In this document: positions 20,001 through 30,421 of the stretch, one piece after another
Layout of the letters: every line of letters starts with the position of its first letter
Position numbering within the stretch: the first letter of the stretch is position 1
Assembly: GCA_003427395.1 (NCBI GenBank)
Contig: BFEA01000041.1
Span: forward strand, 3,998,884-4,038,702
Direction: 5' to 3'
Source: Chara braunii
Lineage: Eukaryota; Streptophyta; Charophyceae; Charales; Characeae
Length of the DNA: 39,819 nucleotides
Translations under genes and position numbers: made by a program
Notes under the pieces: model-generated
The model's database searches: none
What the model saw: only the letters and a program-made list of their open reading frames with translations
What the model was told of the DNA's origin: nothing

Positions 20001-20287
20001 CAACGGCCCCAGAGGTCTGCATAATAGTCCACTATTTGCACCGCCAAGTCCCTGTGGATTAATATCCCCACCCCACCCCTAGTCCTTTGCGTCGAAGACC
20101 AAATTTGCGGCCCATCCTACTATCTCCCTAGTTCCCCCAGTTTCTCATTGTCTAGCTTCGACTCTTGCAGACAGGCTATCTGAATCCTGTTCTCGTGTAA
20201 CCAAGATTTGACCCTCGTCCATTTGCTTCTTCCGGTAGTGTCTCCGAATTCCTGCAGATTCCGCGTTGCGATCTTTACTCTATCCAT
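17078..20287 (-). pseudogene. LINE-1 ORF2: endonuclease, no RT core, zf-RVT
   Basis: It starts MDRVKIATRNLQEFG at 20287. One reading frame runs to 17078 with no frameshift but several stops (tandem TAGTAG at 20117-20122, TAG at 19283, TGA at 18683, others at 18350 and between 18330 and 17954). The exonuclease-endonuclease-phosphatase fold keeps QESKLD, YAPTRRKE, GRDWNTVLDS, RRLDYLL and SDHKPV. After the linker PITKEEAEEALKAKAP the frame jumps directly to HLSLFGCALVVNVALF, which in LINE-2 lies after the RT. The whole RT palm, including the catalytic DD motif, is therefore absent. The end has a zf-RVT finger (CKRC..H..DC, about 17450-17505) and the tail ADWRRRVPKG. The LINE-2 homologue has Trp at the TGA position, so that stop is a TGG to TGA change. 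Confidence 0.88.
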
Positions 20288-20309
20288 TCACTCTGGCTGC
20301 TCCATTCTG

Positions 20310-22597
20310 CTATTGGATGTGAGCATTTGTCGAGCGATCTTCCGACCATCTCTGTGTGAGGGTTGTCCTTATAAAATTGGAATCCAGCTTCTTCTCCTTG
20401 GGCAGCCTCATCTTCAGTTCGGCTAGTGCGTCTGCCGTCACCATAATCGGTGGGATCGTGAGTCTCGCCAGTTCCTGCTTCTTAGCTTCTGCAAAAACCG
20501 CCAACGAAATTAACCTCAAGCCGAGTGGTTCAAGCTCTGCCAACTTCTGTTCTGTCAGTCTGGCGTCCACCTGGGGAGCGTATAACTTCACTTTGTTTCC
20601 TGTCGGCCCGAAGAGAATCCTGGGCATCATCACATCTGGGATGATCCTCATTGGGATAGAGTCCAGGTACAAATTCCTCAGACAACTCTCTATGTCAATC
20701 GTCGATGGCAGCTCCGTCACCGCTTGTCCAAAGATTAATGACGGGCCCGTACCCCTTTGCCACGTAACTACCCATAAGGAACTCCTGAACGCCGTGCACA
20801 CGAGGGGCACTAAGTACTGTGAGAGGTCCGTACTTAAGTCCCGTGAAGTTGCGAGTCTTCGGTCCCTCATTGTCTTCTGACCTGGCGTCACCATCCCTAC
20901 CTCCTAACTCACCGACCTTTCGGACCCACTCCGTGACAGCCTTGATGCTCTCAAAGGTTCGGGCGTGACTCCAAGTTGAGACGCCATGCTTAATCTTCTC
21001 TGTTTCCCTGGGCCTCGAGGTTTGCTTGTGGAGCCGCCTGGATATGCACTTGGTCCCGGTTGTGAGCCACCGATCCCGCCTCTTGTACCTCCCCCTGGAG
21101 GTTGAGTTGCAACCGACTGCCCCTGACCTCCTCCCCCCCCCAAGGCTATCGATGCTGGTGGCTGTGAATTGCCTCCCATCTGGCTTCCTGCTGACACTCC
21201 TCCCTATGGCAACATCATGCCGGCCCAAAGGGCCGGATGTATGATGTTTGCCATCAGCCAATCTGTCGGTACTGCTCCCCCTTGCCATGCCAACGGGTGA
21301 TCGCCGTTAAAATTAGGCATCCCGTATTGTCCTTGATTGATCTGTTGGCCTTGGTTGCTGAGCTGTCCGCTACGGCCAGACGTTGCTCCTGCGAAACCTC
21401 CCCATAACTGTCCCTGTGGGGGCCGCCTACTTGATAACCTCCTTGTGCCACGCTATAGAAGCCCTGAGATCCGATCGGCCCGACGCCTTGCATCAACCCC
21501 CCTAGTCCTCCTGGACAGCCGTTCCCCAAATGCCCCTGTAGCTCATTTCCTCCTCGCGAGCCATGCGGCGAGAAGGCCGGATTGTTGCGAATGAAGACAG
21601 CGTGGCTTGCTGCTCCCGACGGGGCTTGCGTCCCACTCCTTGGGCCGAGTGGACCCTGGTACCCTAAAGGGATCTGCGAAGGGGTCCGCTGCTGCCAATC
21701 GTTACCGTGATGCCCTTGCGACGCTCCCCCTTCATCCGTTCTCTGTCCACCTTTCCTTCTGCACTCTTGTTCCATGTGAAAGAACTGCCTGCAGGTCTTA
21801 CACCTGACTGTGTCCGCTGTCGCTAATTTTATCTCCAGAATGTCTCCCTTCGGCGTTTCTACCCTGATGACGTCCATGTTCGGGCGGGCCTCTGGAACGA
21901 GGTCAAACTTGGCGTTGACTAACGCCGGTCTCAACGGGTCTGCATCTGTTGGATGCGCCAGGGGGATCTTTCCTATTGCCATCTCGATTTGCGTGTAAAT
22001 GAATGGCATATCATCGAGCGGCACTTGAAGTGCCATCACCCAAAAGACCCTATCCTCCTCCTACTTCCTCAATTCCTTGAACTCCGCTCGCGTCATCCGT
22101 GGTTTGAATAGTACCTTATAGGATTCATTCATGAGGTTAACTTCCACTGACTGCTCTGCTATCATATATTCAGCAACCTCCCTTGCCTTCGCCAAATAAG
22201 ACGCTACCCCTGGTCCTTCAATCTTAATCCTCCCTCTCCTCTGGTTTTGTGGCAGCACCTCGTTTCCAAGGATCCAACCATCCTCGAATGCCCTTACCAA
22301 GTCATCTTTGATTTTCCTTGGCAAAAATCTCGCTGCGTCTCTATAAATAATAGTCACGGTACGCTCCTTCAACCACTTCACCTTAATATCATTGAGGGAC
22401 GTGTTTAATTTAAACCTGACTTCCCTCCCCTTTACTATCATTTCTCCCGGATCAATTTCCGTTGGGTACACACCGTCATCAAAGCAGTGTGCTAATAGAC
22501 TCCTTATCCTATCTTCGTCCTCCCAGTAGTCCTTCTCCTCATAGGGACCTGGTGGTGGGGATCTCCCTGTCGCCATCTGGGCCGGCGTGGCCTCCAT
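20310..22597 (-). pseudogene. LINE-1 ORF1 (zinc-knuckle RNA-binding protein)
   Basis: ATG at 22597, then one frame to about 21430 with a single TAG at 22061. The N-terminal domain (EDEDRIRSLLAHCFDDGVYP) is shared with LINE-3. A CX2CX4HX4C knuckle, CKTCRQFFHMEQEC, lies at about 21762-21803. A Gly/Gln-rich region follows. Its natural frame shifts near 21425 and contains another TAG near 21210. A further frame change after about 20950 leads to a C-terminal segment ending at 20310. ORF1 proteins of this type bind element RNA to form the RNP. No coiled coil was evident. Confidence 0.8.
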
Positions 22598-22601
22598 CTC
22601 G

Positions 22602-22694
22602 CTACTCTTCTAGCTGCTCTAAATGCTTCCTCTCTCTCGGCTTACCTCGAGTTTGCACCCTTGACCGAACAGAGAACTTCCTCTTCTTCTTCAT
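22602..22694 (-). CDS. Basic uORF upstream of LINE-1 ORF1
   Basis: 30 codons, starting MKKKRKFSVRSRVQTRG, with TAG ending 4 bases before the ORF1 ATG. The start looks like a nuclear-localisation signal. LINE-3 has a similar short basic ORF in the same position. It might be a true uORF or an ancestral ORF1 N-terminus cut off by a mutation. Confidence 0.35.
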   Translation of the reverse strand: MKKKRKFSVRSRVQTRGKPRERKHLEQLEE

Positions 22695-22740
22695 GGGCCG
22701 GGGGTACACGCTTCCTCCTCCTATCGTCCACTCCTATGGC

Positions 22741-23799
22741 TGACCATGCGTGTAACATAGTAATTCCAAAATTGCGTGTAACGTTATCTCACCGAATGTT
22801 ACCTAATCTAAAGGCTATTTCAATGAATCTTCACTGCGGGTTCTCGACTTTAGTTTGTTTGGTAAATGTCGAAGGTTGGGGGTTGTTCGTAGAAGGCAAC
22901 GAAACTGTTGGAGGTAGTGGGAGACCTAATAGTTGTGGGAATGTTGTTGACCTACTATGGCACAACTGAATAGCATTTAGCTGTCAAGAGAGCATACTTG
23001 GGGTTGTACCCATTGAGATCGAGGGTGCCTGGGAGATGGCAGTTCCTACAGAGGTTCAAGGGTGCAAGGTGGGAAACCTCGTCACGGCAACCCAGGTTCC
23101 CCACGACTACTAGCTGCTCTGTCGGGCCAGTATTGGTGCTGTATTCCTTCGGTGGAAATTACTTGATCTGCTTGTTGGGCGAATCTTTTTCTTCAACTCT
23201 TCAGATTCCTTTCTAGTTCACAATCTTTTATTTGGCTTTGTTCATTAGGGTTTAGTTACACCATGACTATTATAATTTCAAATGGCGGTTTGCCGTTTTT
23301 TGGCCATCTGCATAGGCTGGACTTATAGGCTTGCTACAGATTTTTCGAACATGGATTTTGAATTGGTGTCAGTTTAAGGGTCCTGTCGATTTAGACATTT
23401 ACAATTCCATAGGGATAGCTGGTTTCTCAGCTCTGGTGCTTCACGCTCGGAAATGCTTTTGAAATCGTTTTAGGTTGTCGGATACGTATTAAGACATTTT
23501 TACTGCGCTTCAGGGGAATTTTTTAAGAAGCTTCTTTGAGATAGCAGAGTGAGAAAATGGGACACTGGACCCAATTTCCAGTTCTGTCGAAGTTGGGTAA
23601 TGGCCCCAGTATGTTCATTCGGGTTCAATTGTGAGGTCCCCAGCCTCTCTGAACTTCTATTATTTGTAACAAAGGTGACCAACTTCTATAAAATTAAAAA
23701 AAAAAAAAAAAAAAAAAAATCAGCCCTACTTGATATTGAGGGGTATATCACACCAACTTTTACTTCACTGATCGGATTTCTTACTGTGCGTATCCCAAT
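22741..23799. other. Non-coding between LINE-1 and LINE-2
   Basis: No gene or domain recognised. An A homopolymer lies at 23696-23719. Short frames here have no protein-like character. Confidence 0.5.
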
Positions 23800-23959
23800 C
23801 CTCTTCTAGCCTATAACAGTATTATCTCCGGCTAAATCGACGGAGTGCATCCACTTCGGATCCGTACCCACCGTGACACTCTCATCCCCTGCTCTCCTTC
23901 TTGCCTCCTACCACGGATGTAGCAACCAAATGTCCTGGTTGTTCTAGCTAGCCAACCAA

Positions 23960-26560
23960 GTAGAAAATTGCAGAAACGACCTATTTTCAATTTGTACCAA
24001 TTTTCCACCAACGGCCCAGGTTTCCCCAAACCAGGCTCGACCCTGAGCTTTTGTCGAACTCTTGCTTACTTTACGTCTCCAATCTGCCGCGGTTGTCTGG
24101 TGCGTCAGAGCCTTCAGGGTGTTTTTCATTTCCTGGTCCGCCATGTCTTCAAGATCATCTTTGAAGACTTTCTTATTCCTCCCTTGTTAGATAACCCAAA
24201 TAATAACCGACCGAAGTACTTGTGCTACATACACCCACCCTTGGTCAAGCGAAAGTCCTTTCGGTATTCCTCCCAGGAGTACCCACTGTCAGTCCCACGG
24301 AAAAATTGTTGTTAGATATGGAGCGCTCGTGTTTGGCCCACCAGTCCCAGATGCGGGCTGACGTCGGGCAGTCCCACCACAGATGAGTGGTGGATTCGTA
24401 TTCCCGCTGGCATCTGACGCACATTGTGTCCACCTTGACTCCTCGATTTGTCAGCCAGACTACCGATGGAGTTGCCAAGAAGGAGAGGAGCCATAATACC
24501 GTTGTCAGGCGTTGTGATGACATTAGTATGAGATGAGACCAGCAGCGGTTTATTGTCCTGATGACTTCCTTTGCATTTACTCGAGTCACTCGCAACCATC
24601 TCTATGTCGCCATGTTTTTTGGGGTCTTGACTGGTTTTTGCATCCCTCCTTCTCCACCTCCACTGTGCTAGGTCGGCTCTGAGTCTGGCTATCGAGAGCC
24701 CATTTGCATAGAGTTTCATTGCCCATTGGCATGCATAATCACATTTCTCCTTAACTCTGATTTGTGTCATTATTGGTGGGGGGCGGGGAAGACCTTTTCC
24801 TTCTTCCAATTGTACGAGCTTCACTGAGTGTTATCGACCTATTCTTGACCATTGTTGAAACTTTTGTCTCCCTGATTTCTCGAATTCTACCAGCTTCCAG
24901 AAGATGCCCGATTGTTCAACCACTGTATCAACAAACCATGTGCCTAGTAGGTCCATGTTTGTCGAACTGAGCAGATGTCTCCACTCTACTGGGATGGCCT
25001 CCTTTATTAATGTCAAATTCACCTCAGCTCCTTCCATGCCTTCCAATTTCTCCTTCATCCTTCCGATTGGGATCCAGTTGCCTTGGTATTCGTCCCACGG
25101 GTCCCTGATTCTCACCACCCCTCTTTCTATCCAAACTCTTTTAAAATCCCCTTCTTTCTGTCTATTGTAAGCCACTCTTCTGTCCATGTTCTGATATGCA
25201 GATTCTCGAATAAGATCCGTATAAGAACTTCTTGCTTGGCCACCGGTGTGGTCCACTTGTTTGGTTTCACTTTACTCCATGCCTTCAGGATGCCGTTCCA
25301 AAACTCCGATAAGCAGTCCCTTCGCAGATAGGACTCCACCCATATGCATGCCCAGATGTCTTCAGGGCGTCGGAGGTTCCATGCTTTGGTCAAAATCTTT
25401 TATGCGAGTAAGACCCAATGTTGATCATTTGTTGAGCTGATGATCCGGATTACCCAGTTGGCCAGCGTGACCTTGTTTTGTTTGTCTGGGTCTTTGAGCC
25501 CTAGTCCTCCTTTTTGATGAAAGCAGATATGATCCCAAGCTACCTTGAGCATGCACCCCTTGCCTTGTTTCGCGAAAGGTTTCCAAATGAAGTGGGCGGA
25601 TCGACGTTTGATTATCGTTCGTGCTTTCCGACACAAAGGCCGGATCTTTTCGACGTACCACAGTAGCGGTAACTCGTGTCGTCCTCGAGTTGTCTCTAAA
25701 AGGTTGAAAACCTAAGTTTCTCCTGCGTGATGCGGCCGGGAGGGCCCTCGCTCGCGCGGGGGCCGATGCGCTCGACAGCAGGAACAGTGCTACGTTGACT
25801 AATATGGCCCTTCCCATCAGGGAGAGGTGAGGAACCTTTCCCCACATGGAGATTCTATTCGCCACCTTCTATTGTGACAACTCGTTTTGGTCCACTCCAC
25901 AGGAGAGGAGTGCGACATGGACACCCAGAAACCTTTCTAATTGGTGACCAAGAATACGTTTCATACCCCACTCGACTTTGAGGTTATATGGGCTTGGAAG
26001 CAGAAACACTGATTTCGACCAGTTGATGGCTGCCTATGATACCTCTTCATATTCTTTCAAGCACAACCTCAGTGCTCGCAACGAATCTTTTGTGTTTTCT
26101 GCTACTACTAATAAGTCGTCTGTGAGGGTCTTAACCGACATTCCCGTCCGCGGGTGGGGAGACCTACCATAGCCAAAGTACTGCGAATATGAGATAATAT
26201 TGTTTCTAATTGCACTACAAATAGTAACGACGCCACTAGGCAACCTTCTCGAAGCGAACGAGTTTGGAGAAATATTTTGGAGAAGTGTTCGTTTACCATC
26301 ATGGCCGTTGTGGAAAATTAGTATAGCACTATAACCCATTGACGTAAATGTTTCCTAAATTTTAAACAGTGTAACGTGGTCAGAACGCCTGACCAGTTGT
26401 CCCGGTCATACGTTTTTTCCATGTCGAGCAGAAGAATTGCAAATTTTTTTGGTCCTCTTGTATCAGCTCCATGACCTCTATTGTTGTAGTGATGCTGTCC
26501 AAGACGAAGGGTCCTCTAACAAAGGTTGTCTGGTCTTGCATGATCTTCCTTCGTTTTTTT
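23960..26560 (-). pseudogene. LINE-2 ORF2 remnant: RT, zf-RVT
   Basis: RT pieces lie in several frames: DQTTFVRGPFVLDSITT, then motif A as LLDMEKTYDRDNW (after a shift near 26420), the motif B region SLREGCLVASLLF (about 26240), and motif C as TLTDDLLVVAENT (about 26120), where the usual Y-A-D-D has become L-T-D-D. The post-RT segment (PHLSLMGRAILVNVALF) is interrupted by about 110 bases at 25666-25777. It resumes as KRRSAHFIWKPF and AWDHICFHQKGGLGL. A zf-RVT finger CVRCQREYESTTHLWWDC lies at about 24365-24425. The tail AADWRRKVSKSS matches LINE-1. The product cannot be made intact. Confidence 0.85.
25666..25777. repeat. Insertion inside LINE-2, related to 27789-27857
   Basis: About 112 GC-rich bases separate coding segments that are adjacent in LINE-1. 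On the minus strand it reads GCGCATCGGC-CCC, GGCCCTCCCGGCC and TCACGCAGGAG. A similar series, GCGCATCGGCTCCC, GAGCCCTCCCGACC, TCACGCACGAG, occurs on the plus strand at 27789-27857. It is probably a nested short repeat. Confidence 0.5.
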
Positions 26561-26629
26561 TTTTTTTTTTTTAACGAATCGTTATTGAATGTGGAAGTTA
26601 AAAATATTCTGATGGTTTGTAACTCCATA

Positions 26630-26679
<50 letters not shown>

Positions 26680-26718
26680 CCGGGCAGTTCTATTTGACGA
26701 TATATATATATATATATA
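26554..26718. repeat. Poly-T and (TA)n microsatellites
   Basis: A T run at 26554-26572 and TA tracts at about 26635-26678 and 26700-26718. They sit at the truncated 5' end of LINE-2. Confidence 0.97.
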
Positions 26719-26819
26719 CAAGATAAATCGTGTTAAAAATGTAAAAGAAAGATAGAAACAAAAAAATACGGGAGGATGAAATGATTGTTGTCAATTCGCT
26801 TGAGTTTTTGCTACGCTCA

Positions 26820-27073
26820 ATTGAGATTGATTAATCAATCAATCATTTAAACAATCAATTAATATACTTATAATTAATCAATCGAGCGATTGATCAATTC
26901 ATCAATTAATCGATCAATCGATTGATAAAAAAAATCAATCAATAAATCAAATCATCAAATGATCAATCGATCAAACAATCAAGCGATCAATTAATCAACC
27001 AACCAAACGATTGATTAAAACAGTCCATAAATCAATCAATGGATCGACCAATCAACAAATTGGTCGATCAATT

Positions 27074-27121
<48 letters not shown>

Positions 27122-27175
27122 TATTGATCGGTTAGTCAATCAGTTGATCAGTTGATCGATCAATCGATGAACAAC
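26820..27175. repeat. Degenerate (AATC)n / (GATT)n tract
   Basis: About 350 bases built from ATCA/TGAT-type tetranucleotides. There is a clean (AATC)n core at about 27070-27120, and interleaved complementary GATT/GATC words make the flanks locally self-complementary. Confidence 0.9.
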
Positions 27176-27179
27176 TGTA

Positions 27180-28384
27180 GAAAATGTATGATGTATGAGA
27201 GAATTTCATATGCAGACTGCTATGAGATAAATTTTTGGTGCGCAGCGGAGTTGCAGTGATATCTTACCAAAATAATATTCATTTGGTTTCTTGCGAAGTA
27301 AGTTTTGAGTTTAAACTGCAAGGTGTTCGGGAAAGGCCGAACGCCCGAGCCAAAACTTCTGAACGTACGGGACCCCTTGGGGATGCGTTCGGCCGTTCGA
27401 ACCGAACGTGAAAAGTAAAATAAAATATTATGAATAAAAATAAATTATACAACATTTACCTAAGCATTACATGCAAATTCCTTACCAAATTTGAAATAAA
27501 AGTAAAATACAAAAAATAAAATTAATAAAAAAATACAAATAAACTTAAAATGAGTATGTGAGCGAACACGTTTTCGACACCGCCATCTTTGGCTATTTTT
27601 TAATTTTTTTGGCACAGTGAAATGACTTAAAAATTTACAAATATGTACTTCATGTAATACAAAATTCATTAAGAAAATTTTAAAAGTAATAAAATTGTTT
27701 AGGCCCAACAATAAAGTGAAAATAAAAAATAAAAAGTGGAAAATATACCAAATAGTGAGTGGGCGAGAACGTTTTGACATCGCTGTCTAGCGCATCGGCT
27801 CCCACCTTTTTTGCAAAGGTCGGGAGCCCTCCCGACCATGTCACGCACGAGTTTAACAAAATCAAAATTCAGACACAACGTGGGAACGACGCCTAACTAA
27901 TCCCGCGAGCCGCCGAGACGACCGTTGTTGCGTCGTCCCTTTGCCGCTCTGGCCGGGTGCGCCAACTGTACATCCCGCAGTTCCCTACGACAGGATAGGT
28001 TCCCGCGGGGTATAAGTTTTCCTTCCCTAAGGGGCTGTCACCACCCTTAGGGGCATATCCCTGTCGAGCTACTGACCCACATGTGAAGACTTTTAAATGC
28101 AATCGCAGAGGTAGATCAGTCGAGGGCGTTTGCTTATTTGTCGTAGTATAGGTACGCCTGGTTAACGCCAAGCGAACCCGGTCGTCACTCGTCCCTAGGG
28201 TGCTGATCTCCTAAGAACGAAGCGGACGCCAGTCGACTAGGACGGGCTCAACCAAGCGTGAAACCCAAATCTTCCTAGTCCCTTAGACACACCGTCAAAA
28301 GAAAATTGTAACAACCATACATAGTTACATCAAAAGTAATCGACAGTAGTCGATAGGACGGTATGTCCAACCTGAAACGATAAC
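27180..28384. other. Non-coding; weak repeats
   Basis: AT-rich sequence with two related segments, GTGAGCGAACACGTTTTCGA (about 27558) and GTGGGCGAGAACGTTTTGAC (about 27759). The first overlaps the motif also seen at 1092. The block 27789-27857 is related to the LINE-2 insertion. GTTCGG/CCGAAC words cluster at about 27327-27410. No gene is supported. Confidence 0.45.
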
Positions 28385-28652
28385 TAAAAAAAATCAAATC
28401 TTAATTTAATACATCCAATACCACAAAATCAAAATACAATTAGACCATCTCAGGTCGAATACCACAAAACAATCAAACAACCGCCGACAAGGAGTTGAAT
28501 ATCGAAAGTAACATTGGCAGCATCAATGTTATTTTCGATATTCAACTCCTTGTTGACGGTTGTTTGATTGTTTTGTGATGTTCGGCCTGAGATGGTCGAA
28601 TTGTATTTTGATTTTGTGATATTGGATGTATTAAATGAAGATTTGATTTTGG
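28385..28652. repeat. Long near-perfect inverted repeat (hairpin)
   Basis: The left arm (about 28385-28516) and right arm (28524-28652) are complementary over about 130 bases around the 7-base centre GCAGCAT. I count roughly 11 mismatches, mostly transitions. The inner stem contains ATCGAAAGTAACATTG facing CAATGTTATTTTCGAT. There are no coding features. It could be a foldback transposon, an inverted duplication, or a small-RNA hairpin. Confidence 0.92.
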
Positions 28653-29684
28653 TCGGCAACCATGCCGACTTTACAATCATCAACGAAAGGAGAGATCACA
28701 CGCACCTTAAATATGTGCGCCCACACGCTCGTTGTTTCTAGTCAACCACTTAGCCAACATAATTGAAACACAACCACGACTCACACGGTGTACTCAGACT
28801 CTGAACTAAAATTATTTTATGTCACTTAAAAAAAATCAGGGCAGGTACCCTTGTAAGGGTATTTGCACCGATAACGGCCCTTGCACATCCGAGATGCTTG
28901 TGAAATTCCTCTATTCTGCCCGTCGTGAAATACGGGTTTAGGAGTTCAACGTGCATGTGAGCCGGTGGGTGATTAGCCCACGAGGCGGAAGAAACCTGAG
29001 TGGCAGGAACTCTCTGCAAGTGCGTCATCCACCAACCACGATCTCCAATGAAATGTTTGATTGTGAGCATGTCCGCAGGGACCCGAAAGACGATGAACTA
29101 TGCCTGAGCAAGGAGAAACTAAAGGAAACTTTAGAGGAGGCTCGCGACGATATAGACGTGCAAATCGTTCGTCAGTCTTGAGTATAGGGGCAAAAGACTA
29201 ATCGGACCATTTAGTAGCAGGTTCCCTCTGAAGTTTCCTCAGGATAGTGGGAGTTGTTGGACAACCAAGTGCACGGTTGTGCAACCGTCATGGTGCGTTG
29301 TGAAGCGGAGTTGGCGTCAACGAGCACGAAGAAGAGGATAAGGAAGAAGAAGGAAGACTGAAGAACGCATGTCAGGAATCAAGCAAGGGAAGGCTCTAGA
29401 ATTGGGTTTTAGGCTCGGGTGAACTAGGTGGTGTGGTTAGCTTGGGAGGACAACTAGTAGGAGAAGAGGAAGAAGCGAACGGGACTACGTAGAGATGTCG
29501 AACAGATGGATGTGGCGGAGTGGGATTTGCCTATCTCACTCGATTTCGTTGCTAAAGTTGGCAGATAGTCCACAAGTTGAGATAGGAATGTGAGGGTCTC
29601 GTAAGCGACAGTCGCTCGTCCTCCTTCGGTGATCTCCCCACAGAGGATACCAACTAAGGTGTCGTCGGTCTCCGCCTCCTCTGA
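28653..29684. other. Non-coding, nothing secure
   Basis: If the retroelement at 29685-36591 had an intact 3' LTR, it should lie here or just above. I could not find sequence matching the region beyond the primer-binding site at 36591. Open frames at 28822-29181 on both strands have no recognisable domain. Confidence 0.4.
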
Positions 29685-29939
29685 TCATGCTTGCGCTAGC
29701 ACTAGTGAGATCTCGTTATAGATTTCAAAGTCCTGGTTGCTATAATACCGTGCCCAATGGCACTTCATCGTTAGCATGCATACGCTGACTGTCGCAAACT
29801 TAGTCCACTTGCGGATGTAAGAAGGATGGAAGGGAGGGATTGGAGCGGGGCGAATTTCCAAGGTTAGAAGGGGATCGGCCCAAGATGGCCTGAGAGTTGG
29901 AAGATAGGAAGGGAGAGAAAAGGGAGAGAAGCGATTCAT
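29685..29939 (-). CDS. Second 3' ORF of the retroelement, unknown
   Basis: 84 codons starting at an ATGA overlap with the stop of the upstream ORF (29936-29939). The N-terminus is Pro/Ser-rich and the end is more protein-like (MLTMKCHWARYYSNQDFEIY). It may simply be the continuation of the preceding ORF after a frameshift. No family recognised. Confidence 0.3.
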   Translation of the reverse strand: MNRFSPFSLPSYLPTLRPSWADPLLTLEIRPAPIPPFHPSYIRKWTKFATVSVCMLTMKCHWARYYSNQDFEIYNEISLVLAQA

Positions 29940-30421
29940 TTGCGCAAAGGGTAAGGGCGAAGAGGAGGAAGCGGTCGAGCAGGGAGATCAGTGCTACTAG
30001 TCCGAAGAGAAAAGGTATCAATACACTTGGTTTCCACCACTTGTCGACCCGGTCGAGCCAGCCGCTGCCGCCAATCCGCTACCGACGCCTGCCCCCACTC
30101 GTAGAAGCTTGTGACCACCGCTTCACGCTGCTGGATGCCAATAGTGCATAGATCGCCACTGAAAGCAACGATCACTATTACGTCGCTTTGAGTAGGCCGG
30201 AAAAAACGTTCGAACGTCGAGGTTTCCACCAAGATGACAGTCGATCCCAACTCCATTGAAATCATTACCTCCACGACCTCGTACCAGACCCGATGACTGA
30301 ACAACTGCGCGAATCGGAGAAGATCGGGACTGGGACGAGGATGCTTGACTTGGCGAAACCGTACTGAAGGTCGAGGCTGAAGAAGCTGTGGAGGAAGAGT
30401 CGGTTCGATGGCGAAACTCAT
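29936..30421 (-). CDS. Extra ORF after integrase, unknown function
   Basis: 161 codons. The ATG at 30421 overlaps the integrase TGA as ATGA, the arrangement typical of termination-reinitiation coupling. The sequence has a basic/proline start (EPTLPPQLLQPRPSVRFRQ), a mildly hydrophobic middle (YEVVEVMISMELGSTVILV) and a basic tail. I see no clear membrane segment, so an env-like identity is not supported. It could be an accessory protein or chance open sequence in a decayed element. Confidence 0.4.
   Translation of the reverse strand: MSFAIEPTLPPQLLQPRPSVRFRQVKHPRPSPDLLRFAQLFSHRVWYEVVEVMISMELGSTVILVETSTFERFFRPTQSDVIVIVAFSGDLCTIGIQQREAVVTSFYEWGQASVADWRQRLARPGRQVVETKCIDTFSLRTSSTDLPARPLPPLRPYPLRK

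Larger units (their letters stand above)
16750..22700 (-). mobile_element. LINE-1: L1-like non-LTR retrotransposon, RT-deleted
   Basis: Two-ORF LINE read from high to low coordinates. There is a 5' leader with a tiny basic uORF (22694-22602), then ORF1 with a CCHC knuckle, then ORF2 with an endonuclease and a terminal zf-RVT finger, then a 3' UTR. The order and the zf-RVT end match plant L1-type elements. The copy is dead: in-frame stops occur in both ORFs, frameshifts in ORF1, and the RT palm is missing. The 3' boundary is approximate; I did not find target-site duplications. LINE-2 shares protein and 3' UTR similarity, and LINE-3 shares ORF1 similarity. Confidence 0.9.
23800..26635 (-). mobile_element. 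LINE-2: 5'-truncated L1-like element
   Basis: Same family as LINE-1 in the same orientation, beginning abruptly within the RT domain (about 26560) beside a T homopolymer and a (TA)n tract. ORF1 and the endonuclease are missing, as in ordinary 5'-truncated LINE insertions. The 3' UTR block at 23900-23944 matches LINE-1. Many frameshifts show an old insertion. Confidence 0.85.

Noticed and set aside
26580-26755. Plus-strand ORF with Tyr-Ile repeats
   Set aside because: Translation of the (TA)n microsatellite.
29640-29665. Second PBS-like string (TTGGTATCCTCTG on the minus strand)
   Set aside because: Only about eight bases match the tRNA-Met type, and it lies at the wrong end of the element for a primer site.
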